Of a stretch of DNA of 64,000 nt, positions 51,170 to 62,639 are shown one piece after another. This DNA is from Tenrec ecaudatus (lineage: Eukaryota > Chordata > Mammalia > Afrosoricida > Tenrecidae), in contig NC_134534.1 in assembly GCF_050624435.1 (NCBI RefSeq), forward strand, positions 65,495,501 through 65,559,500, in the 5' to 3' direction. Under the pieces are notes generated by a model. The model saw only the letters and a program-made list of their open reading frames with translations, had not been told where the DNA came from and did no database searches. A program made the position numbers and the translations under genes. The stretch's first letter is position 1; each line of letters starts with the position of its first letter.

Positions 51170-52435
51170 ATCAAATTTAAAAAAAGAATGGGCTGTTGAT
51201 CTACTTTCAAGAAATCAGACCTTGGTCAGAGCCTGTGGCGTAGAGCTCTATCTCCTCTGACTTTCAGGAGGTCACCCGCAGTTGAAGCCAACCTCACAGT
51301 CTGTGACTGGTGTAAAGCTCTCTCTTATCAGAGTAGCTGCTACATAGTGTTGAATTCTGTCAGCTCTTCTTCCCCCTCACACTGTTCCCACGATGAGAGG
51401 CTGAGTGACAGCACTTAGAGCTCAGGGTGGTGTGGGAAAGAGATCGACCGACCGCAGGAATGGTACTGTAATTCGAGAAGGGCTGGATCAGGGACCAACC
51501 AGTTTGGAAGGGGCTTGAGTGGGATACAATTACCAATTTCTGATTTTCTTTTCAACCTCAGCAGAAAGGGTATAATTTTAACAAGATGAAAGGAGGCATG
51601 CGGGGCTCGGGATAACAAAGAAAACCACAGGCCACCCTTGAGTGTCGCACCTTATCTGAATCATCTTAAGAAATCCTTATTGAGAGAGGCTGGCTGGTAG
51701 GAGGCTGACATCTGAGCTCCAACCAGCCCTCGCTCTCCCACTGACTAGATCCAGCCAGAGAGGATCCCAACTCGGTCCCTAATTGCTGAAGTTAAGATAG
51801 GGACAGCTGTGAAATACTTGTATGTGCATTCCTGAGCTCAGGTCGACTAGGGTCACAGCAATGAAATCTTAAGTTGTCTAATAAAGCTTGAAGCTTTCAT
51901 TTAGGGGGTAAGGATATATCACTTTTGAAAGATAGTAAGTACTCATATTGGCGTTTTCTTGAAAATGCCAAGTCGAGTTTGACACTCTGGCCCTTCACTT
52001 CAGTATGCAGCTCCGAAGCCCCAGGTTCAAGAAAATAGCAGAGAATCTAGTATGGCCTCTCCCACCCACTCCCTCCCCTCCTCTTGCTGGTCCCACAATG
52101 CGTTCTTCTCAGGTTCTTCCCCTGTCATTCTCAGCCCTCTTGCCAACGGTCAACACAGGAGCAATACAGGTACACAGAGTCTACTGGGAAATGCCGACGA
52201 GTAGGCAGATTTACGAGATTTACCCCCAATCTTGAAGACAGCAGCTTGTCCCTCTCTCCACCCATGCGTCGTTGTGGAGGAGTCTCAGGTTTGTCAACCA
52301 GCGGCTTACTGGGTTCTCCATGGAGCACTGAAACATAAGCCTGGATAGGCCGACAGTAGTGAGCATTGAAGGATAGGCGGCTTCGTAGCTACCATGGTCC
52401 CCTGTCCGGTCTACACCCCACAGCGCATCAAGCAC
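51170..52435. other. Intergenic, no gene seen
   Basis: No repeat recognised; open frames of 60-84 codons overlap on both strands near 52000-52400 without a coding signature. Confidence 0.35.
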
Positions 52436-52439
52436 TTAA

Positions 52440-52610
52440 CGGGTGTTACTCTACTTATTCATCATAGGCCCAGGAGACAAGGATCACTGTTGTCATTTTT
52501 AAATTAACTGATGTGAGGCCACACGGCTAGCTAATTGCAGAATGGAGATTTGAATTGATGATTGCCTTACACTAAGCCCATGCTGCTTTAGACCACTAGG
52601 CTGCACTCAG
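52440..52610 (+). repeat. MIR element
   Basis: GTGAGGCCACACGGCTAGCT then GCAGAATGGAGATTTGAA and CACTAAGCCCATGCTGCTTT follow the MIR core. Confidence 0.65.
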
Positions 52611-52644
52611 GGACACGGGGCTTGGTAGGACTTGTCCTGGAGGA

Positions 52645-52815
52645 GCAAAACCCCAAAGTCTCTCCCACAGAGTCAATTCTGACCCAGAGTGGCCCTTCTT
52701 AGGGTTTCCGTGGCTGCACATCTTCCTGGGAGCAGATAGCCACACGTTCCTCCTGCAGAGCAGATAGTTGCTTTGACCCCTGCCTGACCTTGTGGTTAGC
52801 AGTCCAAAGCTACCT
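52645..52815 (-). repeat. AfroSINE diverged, antisense
   Basis: CACAGAGTCAATTCTGACCC at left; CTGACCTTGTGGTTAGCAGT in the head. Confidence 0.72.
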
Positions 52816-53039
52816 ACCGTCAGTCCTAGGGGAGAAGAGACCTCCCCCCAAAGTCCAATATAATTTATAGGAAGACATTAAGTGTTATACAGGGCCCAGA
52901 TGCAGGCACATCATCTGGATGAGGGTCATTATGATTCACAGACCCCTGGCCACTTGAATGTGATATAGAAACAAAAGAAACACAGAATCGTGATGGGCTA
53001 CAGATCACTACAGAAGTGGGAGCGGGGCTGTCATGGAGA

Positions 53040-53395
53040 CACGCTCACTGCTGCAGTGAGAAAAGTACACGAAAGCTCCCTGAGCGGGGCTCCCTGACCA
53101 AGGCCGTTGGGGCGTGACTCATGACAATGGTACCCGCGTCCCCATGTCCACCAAGGACACACCCAGAAAGTCCCTGACAATGAGGTTGCCCCTCCCGGGT
53201 TAGCGAAGGGAGTGGTCGGAATCCACTTTCAAACACACTCTGCCTGAGGACAAAGCTTTTCACATTGTTGGTCAAAGGTAAGTCAGGAGTCAATGGCGGC
53301 TGAATCTGAGAGGAAACTCAAAATGGATTTAGGACTCCTGCTAAACCCAGTCTTCAGAATTTCAGCTCCAATACAAATTATAAGACAGGCTGCTC
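53040..53395 (+). mobile_element. LTR-like family C, sense copy
   Basis: GGGCTCCCTGACCAAGGCCG, CGTGACTCATGACAATGG, CACCAAGGACACACCCAG, CAATGGCGGCTGAATCTG; matches 23530-23870. Confidence 0.55.
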
Positions 53396-53492
53396 TTTCT
53401 TCCCAAGCACATTAAGATACCTTAAAATGTATATAATACAGTTTGATTCTTCACCTGGAATTGTCTTCATTCTACCTAGGTGTGATGGATTG

Positions 53493-53632
53493 CCACGGGG
53501 GCTGCAACAATGGGCTCTGGCGTAGGAACCATTGTGAGGCTGGCGCAGGACCTGGCAATGTTTTGTTCGGGTGTATAAGGTTGCTATGGGCTGGAACCAA
53601 CTCGATGGGACCTAATAGCACCAGCACATATG
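53493..53632 (+). mobile_element. RTE LINE 3' end
   Basis: GGGCTGCAACAATGGGCTCT, AACCATTGTGAGGCTGGCGC and tail GGGCTGGAACCAACTCGATG. Confidence 0.72.
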
Positions 53633-53927
53633 CAGTTAGTCTGTTTTTCTTTTTAAGGCTTCTTAATGAGGTACCCTTCCCCCCCCCCCCAGGCTACCGC
53701 TGCAGAAAGCACCCCCCAGGTGGAAGGACAGCGGGGAACCACCAGGACACTTCCTCAGAGAGTTTGAGAGATCCGGACACTTGGATCACAGATTTGGCTC
53801 TCTGAGCCTCTCCCAGGGGTGTGTTCTGCTCAGCCCCAGGCCCCGATCCACTCAGAAAGGTCTCCAGAGAAAGAAGAAGGTCTGATACAAGGATAGACTC
53901 TTGTAACTCAGACTTTCTTCTCTCCCA

Positions 53928-54068
53928 AACTCACTGCCATCAAGTCGATTCTGACTGATAGTGACCCTGAGATAGGCTGGAGTAGAGCTTTCTGAGACTA
54001 ATTCTGTACGGGAAGAGAAAGCCTCGTCTCTCCCCTACGGAACCATTATGCCACCAGGCCTCTGACTT
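53928..54068 (-). repeat. AfroSINE, antisense
   Basis: CAAACTCACTGCCATCAAGT to GAACCATTATGCCACCAGGC; internally shortened. Confidence 0.8.
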
Positions 54069-54099
54069 TCTTTTCAGGTGGTTACAGACAAAAGGCAAG

Positions 54100-55130
54100 A
54101 AACCAAATACTATGACAGAAGAGCCTAATTTAAGTTATAGAAGGAGATAGTGAAAAACAAATGTAATAGTATAACATATTTCAAATTCCAAAGATGGAAC
54201 CAAACGAGTAGCAGCCCCCACTCTGGCCTCCTGTGTGGTAATGGAGCCTAAAGTGCCCCAGGACTCACAGGCTGGTCATTCATTATTTTGGAAGAGGAAT
54301 GTGTTATTAGCATATCGATGTGTGTTTTCAAGCCCATTCTGAATGTTAGTGTTCAATGCTCCCCTTTCATGTTCTGGAATTTTTGTTGGGACAAAGCCTA
54401 TCTATCATGCAGGATTACACATGGTCGGATTCATGTTACATTGGATGACAAATTGCATTTGAATCCATAGGGTTGGAAGGTCAGAGCTGGTCTCTGTTAG
54501 ATCAGCGAGGCTCCCTCCAAGTGTCCCTGTCATGAGAACATGCGGAGTCCCCACACTTTATGCTCATGCTTGCTCATTTCTTCATGAATACCATATTCTG
54601 TCCTGATTTGGATTCCGACTTATTGACTCTGTCAAAAGGAGGGCATTGTGGCAGAGAGACAGACAGTCTAAACCCGGCAGGCTGTCACTCATCCAGAGCA
54701 ATCCCCCGCCAAGGATAAGCCAGAGTTCTGAAGCAGGCCCATTTCTGGAGCAAATGGCGCTATGCGTTCAAATAGATGTACCCGCAGTGAGCTTAAACAC
54801 GAAAGGCGAGGTCTCTGGGCTCCTCACCCATCTGACCAATCTGTTAAGAACAGAAGGCCATGTGAGAATAAGCCCCTTAAACCAACACCCATCACCACTG
54901 ATTCCACCTCAAAGCAAGGGAGTAGAACCACCCCACTGGATTTCCAAACAGCCACGCCGTACTCAGAGTGGCAGGTAGGTCCCAACCGCCCAGCATTCGG
55001 CTAAAAGTCGGCTAACCGCTCAGCCCCAGGGCTTCTGATGAGACTCCTTTCCAGAATCATCAAGAGAGGAACAAAAGACGTCAATACTTCTGAAACACGA
55101 AAAAGTAAAAGCAAATACAAACTATGTGAA
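54100..55130. other. Intergenic, no gene seen
   Basis: 54950-55030 may hold a decayed SINE head; otherwise nothing recognised. Confidence 0.35.
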
Positions 55131-55136
55131 TGGACT

Positions 55137-55345
55137 CCAGGAGCCCTGGTGGCACAGTGGTTATGCCATGGGCCACCAGCTTGAAGGTTGGCAGTTCAAA
55201 ACCACCAGCTGCTCCCTGGAAGAAAGACTAAGCTTTCTAATCTCATAAAGAGTTACAGTCTCAGAAACCCACAGGGGAAGTTTGAGCCTGTCCTGTAGGG
55301 TCACTATGAGTTGGCGTCAACTTGATGGCAATGAGCTTGGTTTGT
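55137..55345 (+). repeat. AfroSINE, best full-length copy
   Basis: A tRNA-derived head (GGAGCCCTGGTGGCACAGTG, box A-like TGGCACAGTGG, box B-like GGCAGTTCAAAACC) leads to a body AAGACTAAGCTTTCTAATCT and the RTE-type tail GGGTCACTATGAGTTGGCGT. RNA polymerase III promoter boxes sit about 40 bases apart as in tRNA SINEs. Confidence 0.92.
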
Positions 55346-55357
55346 TTGTGTTTTTGG

Positions 55358-55410
55358 TGGTGGTGGGTGGAGGCGGGGTGGTGGGGTGGTGGTGGTGGTG
55401 GGGGGAGAGA
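55358..55410. repeat. GGT/GGGGT-rich simple repeat
   Basis: Several GGTGGTGGGTGG units after the SINE tail; a G-quadruplex-prone tract. Confidence 0.75.
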
Positions 55411-55597
55411 CTGCCCTGTGACACACACATATGAAGGAACATCACATAAGTCCAGATATGGAATCCTCATTTTGTACCATTCACACAGGTATTGGTTAGA
55501 TTTAATTTTATACCATTGCGTTTGCTAGATATTTAATAATATAAGGACAATTAAAAATAAAGTGCTCAGGAAAATATTTCCCTGTGTAGATATGACA

Positions 55598-55795
55598 TCC
55601 GATGGTACTGTGGGCAAAGTGTTGGGTTGCTGACTTCACGGTCAGCAGTTCCAACGCTCCAGCCGCAGCACAGGACAAAGACAAGGTGCTCTGCTCCCAC
55701 ATGGGTCCATCTCCAGATCCCCACCGAGCGATTCCACCACGGGGCTGCTCTGAGCCATAACTGACCCAATGGAGGTGGCTTTGGCTTTGGTTTGG
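55598..55795 (+). repeat. AfroSINE full-length, diverged
   Basis: GATGGTACTGTGGGCAAAGT head, TTCACGGTCAGCAGTTCCAA, tail CATAACTGACCCAATGGAGG. Confidence 0.75.
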
Positions 55796-56139
55796 CTGTA
55801 AGCTCTAGCTAGCCTACAAGCAACTCACGTATTAACGTAAGTCATTTACCTGTTAATTTAAGAAGCTTTTCAAAGGCCTTTACTAGTCAAAGGCCCATCT
55901 CTCCAGTTAAATCATTATTCACCTCTTCTTTTTTCTCCAGCCTATAGCACCGAGTGCAGTAAATGAAACAGTTCTAGGAAACATCTGTTAATAATTGTGT
56001 TGAAAATGATGGTGATTACTCATCATTATACCTTAGTTATTAAATATACATTAAAGTAATAGATCTTTCATTTTAAAAATCCATAATTTAAACTTTACAC
56101 TCAGTATTTAAAAATAGTAATCCTTTATTTAGCCCTTAG

Positions 56140-56640
56140 TTAAATTAATTTATTTCAATTAACTTATTATGCATTGAGTGAAAGTTTACCGAGTAGATCA
56201 TCAGTTTTACATTCCACAATTCATACACATTTTGGTTCATCCCATTCATTGCCACCCCTTCAGTGTAACATCAATTATCCCACTTCTTCCTGTGCTTCTT
56301 GCTCTCGTTTCACCTTCTTTCCTAGCCCTTGGGAAAATGCTGCCATTTTGATCCCAAATTGTTGATTATTTAAGATGTAGGTGCTTTACTAGTGACATTG
56401 TTCCTCTTATAGATTCATCTATTGTTTGGCTAAAAATTGAGCCCCAGACCTTCAGTTCTAGACCTGAAGGGTAATAGGGCCATCGTCTCAGGGATTTCAC
56501 AGTTCCCATCCGATTACTAAGCCCTGGTCGCTTATGATTTTGAGTTTTGTTCTCCCGCTCTATCAAGCCCTTCCCCTGCGACCCTTTCCAGAGCAGTTGG
56601 TCGTGGTAGGTGGGTACCACTGATGTTCTCAGGGTTTATT
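56140..56640 (-). repeat. Afrotherian L1 3'UTR-like repeat, antisense
   Basis: GAGTGAAAGTTTACCGAGTA, CCCATTCATTGCCACCCCTT, ATCGTCTCAGGGATTTCACA; same family as 42045-42330 and longer. Confidence 0.55.
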
Positions 56641-56649
56641 TTAGTTCAG

Positions 56650-56815
56650 GGCCAGATGCACTATATCCATAATCTTATTTAATTTTTATTTTCCCTATGA
56701 GTTCAGTAAATTTATTTTAGAGAGATGTTAAATAACTTGCTCAAGCTCACAAAATAAGAAAGGGTCAGAGCTGGGGTTCAAAGTTCGTGCCATATGTACT
56801 GCATCTATAGAAGGA
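56650..56815 (+). repeat. MIR element
   Basis: TAAATAACTTGCTCAAGCTC and GGTCAGAGCTGGGGTTCAAA are MIR core blocks. Confidence 0.65.
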
Positions 56816-56999
56816 TCAGATTGCCCCCCGCCCCACCCCAGGTATCTCAATGAGGAAAAACTTCTTTTATCTTTTTATTGTGATAAATATATATGCAATA
56901 AATTGCCTTTTCAACCTTCCTCTCATGTGTAATTCACTGACATTATTTATGTTTCTCATATTGAGCCGGTGCCATTACCTGTTTTCAAATGTTCTCATC

Positions 57000-57555
57000 A
57001 ACCCCCATGGGGACTCAGTGTCCCAGGTGGGCTAGCTTTTATTGCTCACCTTCCTGAACAGTGTGCACAGGGCCTGGCCTCTATGTAGCCACTCAGCAAA
57101 CACATGCCCTGCCCTTGTGGGTGCTTTAAAACAAATGAAGAGTCATGGTTAAAGACCAAATGAAAGGTAAGATTCATAACAGGAAAGACTTGTTTGCAGA
57201 TTCACAAATAAGATTGTGATTTACTTAACACAGTGAAAAATTCTTGCATAAAACAAAACCCCAGAACCGGCTTGCTTTTGTTGGCCTGGGAACTTATTGA
57301 CTTAAAGACTTAGCGGCTGTTTTTCATTCATACTTTTGAAGAAGGCAGAAGGCTTTAATTCAAACGATGATTAATGTTGACAGTGGCAGAACAAACAAGC
57401 TATTTATTTTTTAAAAATGTACAGTTTAGGGCTTTCGACCAAGGTTTCAGGTGACCAATCCTAACAAATGAATGAATGGATTTTAATCTGTTTTATAGTC
57501 TTTAGACACGTTCCATATGTAGAGATGATACTAATTCAGTTGGCTTCTAGATATA
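57000..57555. other. Intergenic, no gene seen
   Basis: No recognised element. Confidence 0.35.
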
Positions 57556-57559
57556 TTTG

Positions 57560-57980
57560 TGCTGTCTTTGCGCTGCTGTAACAAATGGACAAAAACTGGG
57601 TGGCTTAAAACAAGTGAAACTTAGTCTCACATTTGTGAGGACCACAAGTCTGAGATCGAGGTCAGCAGAGTTAATCCCTTCTAGAGACACTCTCCTCTCT
57701 CCGAACTCCTAGAGGCTCCCAGAATCCGTGGTTGGTAGCTGCCTAACTCAGTCTATGCTTCCTGTAACCTTCTCCCTCTCCTTGCGAGTTTTTATCCTTT
57801 CTCGCATAAGGACACCTTCATTGAATTTAGGACCCATATAAATTCAGGATGATCTCATCTCCAGATTCTTAATTTTAATATTTCTCCCAAACTTCTTCCC
57901 CCACCCACCAAAAAAAAAAATACCAGTCACAGGTTCTGGGAGGACATCCTTTGAGAGGCCACCATTCAACCTACAACATA
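57560..57980 (-). repeat. Old LTR-type mammalian relic, antisense
   Basis: GCGCTGCTGTAACAAATGG and AACTGGGTGGCTTAAAACAA, then ATAAGGACACCTTCATTGAA; a widespread mammalian family whose class I do not fix here. Confidence 0.45.
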
Positions 57981-58199
57981 TGCTGGGTGGCTGCTGGGGC
58001 ACTTTAAGGACTCACACGGCACCAGGACAGGCAAATGTCCAAGCAATTAGTCTGGAATCCAAATTTTAAAATGATGATTATGAATCCATAAGAAGTTTGA
58101 GCTTCATGCCATAATCCCAATATTCAGCACAAGTAATCAAAATGTCCCAGGGAAAGTGTGAAGCACTTTAAGAGAGGTGCAGAGGCACCGGCAGAACAT

Positions 58200-58345
58200 T
58201 TACAACTCATGGCCATCGAGGGAGTGCTGACTCACAGCCACCCTATAAGACAGGGTAGAACCGCCTCTGTGAGTTTTCGAGACTGTAACTATTTACAGCA
58301 GTAAAAAGCCCTGTCTTTCTCCAGAAGAGAGTCTTACAGTAGCCA
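58200..58345 (-). repeat. AfroSINE, antisense, head lost
   Basis: CATGGCCATCGAGGGAGTGC, then GGGTAGAACCGCCTCTGTGA and CAGTAAAAAGCCCTGTCTTT. Confidence 0.8.
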
Positions 58346-58504
58346 GAAATTAAATCAGAGTACCCGCAGAAAACAACTTTGGATTTTGCCTAGACTAGAA
58401 ATCAGGCTTTCTGTACGCATTAATTGACTAATTTAGTCATGCCAACAAAAGCAGGTTAAATTAATTTGGACAAGAATTTGTCAAATATACTAGTATGATG
58501 CTTT

Positions 58505-59030
58505 AAATTAACATTTTTTGCATGATTTATCAAAACCCCAAGAGAAAGACTGAGAATTTTCTCCTTAAGATAGGCCTGTTCAAAGTTGCCTATTCTCACC
58601 ACTGCTACTTCACATTGTACTAAAAGCCTTGCCAGAGTAATTACCGCACGCAAGAAAAGAAATAAAAGATATCCAAATTTATAAGGAATTATAGCAACTA
58701 ACCCTTTTATAGACAGCATGATTCTATAAATCCCAAAGACTCTTTATAGAGCTAATAAACAAATTCAGCAAAGTGGCAGGGTACAAGATCACACACATGT
58801 ATTACTCAGAGTTCTACACATGAGTAATGAATTTTATGAAAAGAAAATTATGGAAACCTTTTAGTTTATAATTCAAATGAAAGGAATAAAATAATCTAGG
58901 AATAAATTGAACCAAAGTGAAGGACTTATACACTGAAAACCATAAATCATTATCTAAAAAATTAAAGAAGGCCCAATAAACAAAAGGATGCCCCATGTTC
59001 ATGGATTGGAAGGTTTAATATAATTAGGTT
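58505..59030 (+). mobile_element. L1 LINE ORF2 reverse-transcriptase region, decayed
   Basis: ACAAATTCAGCAAAGTGGCA, GGGTACAAGATCACACACAT, CTTATACACTGAAAACCATA and CCATGTTCATGGATTGGAAG are L1 ORF2 landmarks in order. Multiple stops. Continues at 59240 after a SINE. Confidence 0.8.
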
Positions 59031-59238
59031 GTTGTTAACCATCACCAAGTTAGCCCCTGATTCACAGAGAACTGTGTGCTACAGAATAGAAGTAGAACAA
59101 TTGAATAGGGTTTATTTGTTTGTTTTTGTGTTTTGTGGCTGTAATCTGTAGGAAAGTGGTTTGACGGGCCCTTTTATTCTGTGCAGATGCTGGGCAGATT
59201 TAAAGCACCTAATTGCTAACTGCTTGAGCCACCCAGGC
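59028..59238 (-). repeat. AfroSINE/RTE-tail repeat inserted in L1, antisense
   Basis: TTGTTGTTAACCATCACCAA at left and GCACCTAATTGCTAACTGC near the right end; splits one L1 fragment in two. Confidence 0.65.
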
Positions 59239-59239
59239 T

Positions 59240-59690
59240 CCTTGGTACCAGCGCAATGACTACTGGAATAAAAATGAAAGTGTAGAGATGGACCTGCACA
59301 TCTAGGGGCCCCTGTTTTCCAACAAGGGTGCTAAGCTCATTCCCCCGGGGAAATAATAGTCTGTTTAATAAAAGGTACTGGTAATAAAAGGTGGGTTTCC
59401 ACATGCAAAACATAAGTTGGACTGATGCCTCACACTATATATAAAAATCAAATAAAAATTGAACAAGGATCTTAATGTAAAAACTTTAAACCATAGAACT
59501 CTTAGAAGTAAAACTAAGCAGAGTGCTCCAGGGTGTAGTTTTCTACAATGGATAGGTAGATACCAAAGGCTTGCAAAACAAAGGACAAGATAAATAAATG
59601 GGACTGCACCAAACACTTGTTTATTAAGAGTCTTCATTAATATTTGGGAAAGGATAGCAAGAATGACTATACAACGTAAAGAATGTAGTC
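59240..59690 (+). mobile_element. L1 LINE ORF2 C-terminal region, decayed
   Basis: GGTACCAGCGCAATGACTAC, CAACAAGGGTGCTAAGCTCA, AATGGGACTGCACCAAACAC and GGGAAAGGATAGCAAGAATG follow the L1 ORF2 order downstream of the previous fragment. Confidence 0.78.
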
Positions 59691-59716
59691 AGTATCACTG
59701 AATTCAACCACCCCCA

Positions 59717-59912
59717 ACCCAAACTTCCTGCCTGAGTCAATTCCAACTCGTAGCAACTCTACAGCACAGAGTAGAACTGCCTGGGTTTCTTGTACCAGGA
59801 ATCTTTAAGGGAGCAGAAATCCTCGTCTTTCTCCCACAGAGTGGCCGATGAGTTTGAACTGCTGAACTTGAGGCCGGTAGTACAACATATAACCGAGTAA
59901 GCCACCTGGAAA
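59717..59912 (-). repeat. AfroSINE full-length, antisense
   Basis: AGAGTAGAACTGCCTGGGTT and CTCGTCTTTCTCCCACAGAG, ending in a reversed head ATAACCGAGTAAGCCACC. Confidence 0.83.
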
Positions 59913-60162
59913 TTGTTGAATTGGTGTATATTTTCAACAAGAAAGAAACAAAATATTTTAAAACTATTTTATCAACAAAATGAAGAGAAAAATTAGATTG
60001 GGGGGGGGGAATGGGACAGCAATATACAGTAGATCTTTGCTTCCCTCATCTATAAAAACACGCTGCTTCCACTCCTTCCACCACAGCAATGGATTCATCC
60101 TCCCACCCCCTATGGCCTTCATGACAGAGGGTTTGCTTGCTTATCACTAATTGCTAAAAGGC

Positions 60163-60655
60163 TGTGATGGTTAGTGATCATGTCAGCTGGACCCTCTTGG
60201 CTAAGAGAAGGGGTGGAACCCAAACTATCAATTGGGCCACACTCTGATGACCCCTCCTTGAGAGTGTGGCCTTTTCTACACGAGAAAGGCCAATTCTCTT
60301 TGGCTCTTCACCTTCTGCTGCAGCTGGATCTTGCATCTGGTTCCTCCATTTCCTGTTGCATCACCTGGCGATCTCAGGAGCCTTCAGTGGATGACTGATG
60401 ACGGATTCATCATTTTTCAAGTTTGGATTCATTTACCTCTGCATCTGCCAGCCAGTGCCCTCCAATGCCTCTGCTTTATCATCCTGCTTCCTGGTCCGTC
60501 TTTTATGCTTGTCAGCTTCCACTAGTTAGGAGAAGCCAGACTTGAACAGGACTGATTTACCAACTTCTACAACTGTGTATGCCATCTCTTTCTATATACA
60601 AATATATACAAGCATTAGTGGTTTTGCTTTTCCAGAGAGTCCAACCTGACCTAAA
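60163..60655 (+). mobile_element. ERVL/MLT2-like solo LTR
   Basis: Begins TGTGATGGTTAGTGATCATG and ends CCAGAGAGTCCAACCTGACC, the MLT2/ERVL LTR ends. Internal GTCAGCTTCCACTAGTTAGG precedes a TATATA-like R/U5 region. Confidence 0.72.
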
Positions 60656-60872
60656 AGCTTTGCTTTGTGGGAAAGAAATATTCAGGGAAATGGGTAAACT
60701 TCAGTTATGTGTGAGCCACTGATCCTCCCCCTTCTCCCTCTCCCTCTTAGGGCTTGCCCTTTCCCCAACCTTTCTCATGAGCACCACCTGGAGGCCAGTG
60801 GGGAAGAGCTGGCAAGAAAGTGCAAACCCATCGTTCACTACTCCATAGACATACTAGCCTACACTGGTTTTT

Positions 60873-60884
60873 AAGAACAGGTTA
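60873..60884. repeat. 12-bp target duplication of an R1 copy, left
   Basis: AAGAACAGGTTA, identical at 61347-61358 directly after the A-tail. Confidence 0.9.
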
Positions 60885-61346
60885 GTTTCATTATGGGCTG
60901 TCTTGTCGGTTAGACCAGAGGATGCACAGCGGTACAGATGAGATCTGGAAGCACAGGGAATCTAAGACAGATGAACCCCTCAGGACCAAGGGTGAGAGTG
61001 GCAATATCGGGAGGGAAGGTGGGGTAGAAAGGGGGAACCGATCTCAGGGATCTACATATAACCTCCTCTCTGGGGAATGGGCAACAGGAAAGTGGGTAGA
61101 GGGAGACGCCAGGCAGTGTAAGATAAGAAAAAATAATAATTTATAGATTATTAAGGGTTCATGAGTGAGGGGGAGCGGGGAGGGAGGGAGAAGGAAAATG
61201 AGGAGCTGATTCCAGGAACCCAAGCGGAAGGTGAATTTTGAGAATGACGAGGGCAACGAATGTGTAAGTGTGCTTTGCACAATTGATGTATGTATGGATT
61301 GTGATAAGAGTTGTATGAAGCCCAATAAAATGATTTAATTAAAAAA
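60885..61346 (+). repeat. R1 retroposon, 5'-truncated copy with target duplication
   Basis: 462 bases from GTTTCATTATGGGCTGTC to the tail AATAAAATGATTTAATTAAA. The 12-bp duplications and A-rich end are the signature of target-primed (LINE-type) integration. It contains no ORF of coding character. Confidence 0.9.
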
Positions 61347-61687
61347 AAGAACAGGTTAACGTCTTAGGGTGATTTCTTTCTGTCTACTTGTGTGGTACCC
61401 ATCACATCCGCCCTTGCTTTCCTCTCATCTCTCTTTGAGAGTTTGTCATTCTTTGGAACTCAGTTTAGTTGGTGACCTAATGACTTTGATTTTTGATGGT
61501 TTTGTAAACAGAATATGATTTTGTAGATTATCTGGCATTTCCTTTTTGTTAGGAAGAGTTATGCTCTCTTTGGCTTCTACATCCTAAGTGGAAGCAGACA
61601 TTTCCTGGAGGTATTTCAGTAACAGAATGATACAATCTGATCTATATTTTGAAAATGTCCTCTTGGATGCTTGGTGGAAACTATTAG

Positions 61688-61861
61688 AGATGGACTCTGG
61701 TGGCATAATGAATTATGCATTGGGCTGCTAACCACAGGTCAGTAGTTTGAAACCACAAGGTCCTCTATGGGAGGAAGGTGAGGCTTTGTACTCCAATGAA
61801 GAGTTATCGTCTTGGAAACTCTGTCTTGGAAGCAGTTCTACGCTGTCTTATACCGTTGCTG
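61688..61861 (+). repeat. AfroSINE, tail truncated
   Basis: ATGGACTCTGGTGGCATAAT head, CAGTAGTTTGAAACCACAAG; the tail stops at an LTR end. Confidence 0.78.
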
Positions 61862-61928
61862 CATTAGGCTAGGTTGTCTAGAGAAACAAAACCAGTGACA
61901 TTCATACATGTAGGAGAAAGCTTTATAT
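61862..61928 (-). mobile_element. ERVL/MLT2-like LTR terminus
   Basis: CATTAGGCTAGGTTGTCTAG and AGAGAAACAAAACCAGTGAC are the reversed 3' end of the LTR type seen at 47385. Cut off by R1 sequence. Confidence 0.65.
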
Positions 61929-61929
61929 C

Positions 61930-62325
61930 GCAACATGCTCTCATCACAATGCGTACATACATAGTGTCCAGCACATTTATACATTTGTTGCCATCATCAT
62001 TTTCAAAACATTTTCTTTCTACCTGAGCCCTTGCTATCAGCTCCTCATTTTTCTTCCACCCTCCCTCATGAACCCTTGTTAATTTATAAATTATTACTTT
62101 TTCATGTCTTACACTGACCGATGTCTCCCTTCACCCAATTTTCTGTTGTCTGTCCCTCAGGGAGGGGTTTATATATAGATAGTTGTGGTCAGTTTCCCCT
62201 TTCTTCTCCCACCTTCCCCTTCCCCTCCTGGTATCTCTACTCTCATTATTGGTCCTTAAGGTTTATCTCTTCTGGATTCCCTGTGTTTCCAGCTCTGATC
62301 TGTAGCAGTGTAGCTCAGTGGCCTT
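61930..62325 (-). repeat. R1 retroposon, antisense, interrupting LTR sequence
   Basis: CATGCTCTCATCACAATGCG to CCCTGTGTTTCCAGCTCTGA; the terminal A-tail of the element is missing at the left. Confidence 0.75.
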
Positions 62326-62532
62326 TGTACAACTTGGTCAACAGGTGTAACTGCTGCATCAGTCAGGATGATTTTGGTTGCAAGTGACAAAAAATCAACA
62401 AAACCAGTGAAAGGGGAGAATGAGACTGACTTCACAATGAGACTGACTTCACAGAATCAGGTGAAAACGTTCTGAAGTAACGAAACTTCAGGGACAGAGA
62501 ACCCAGGGCTACTAGGCCTCTCTGTTTCGTGT

Positions 62533-62538
62533 GTCTCT

Positions 62539-62626
<88 letters not shown>

Positions 62627-62634
62627 TGTGTGTG
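62533..62634. repeat. Compound (CT)n(GT)n microsatellite
   Basis: About 76 bases of CT followed by 13 GT units. Translated frames over it are pure Ser-Leu or Arg-Glu and are not genes. Confidence 0.95.
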
Positions 62635-62639
62635 TCACT

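Noticed and set aside
53443-53805. 120-codon open frame
   Set aside because: Its first half is RTE 3' end and its second half follows a C-run; no homology.
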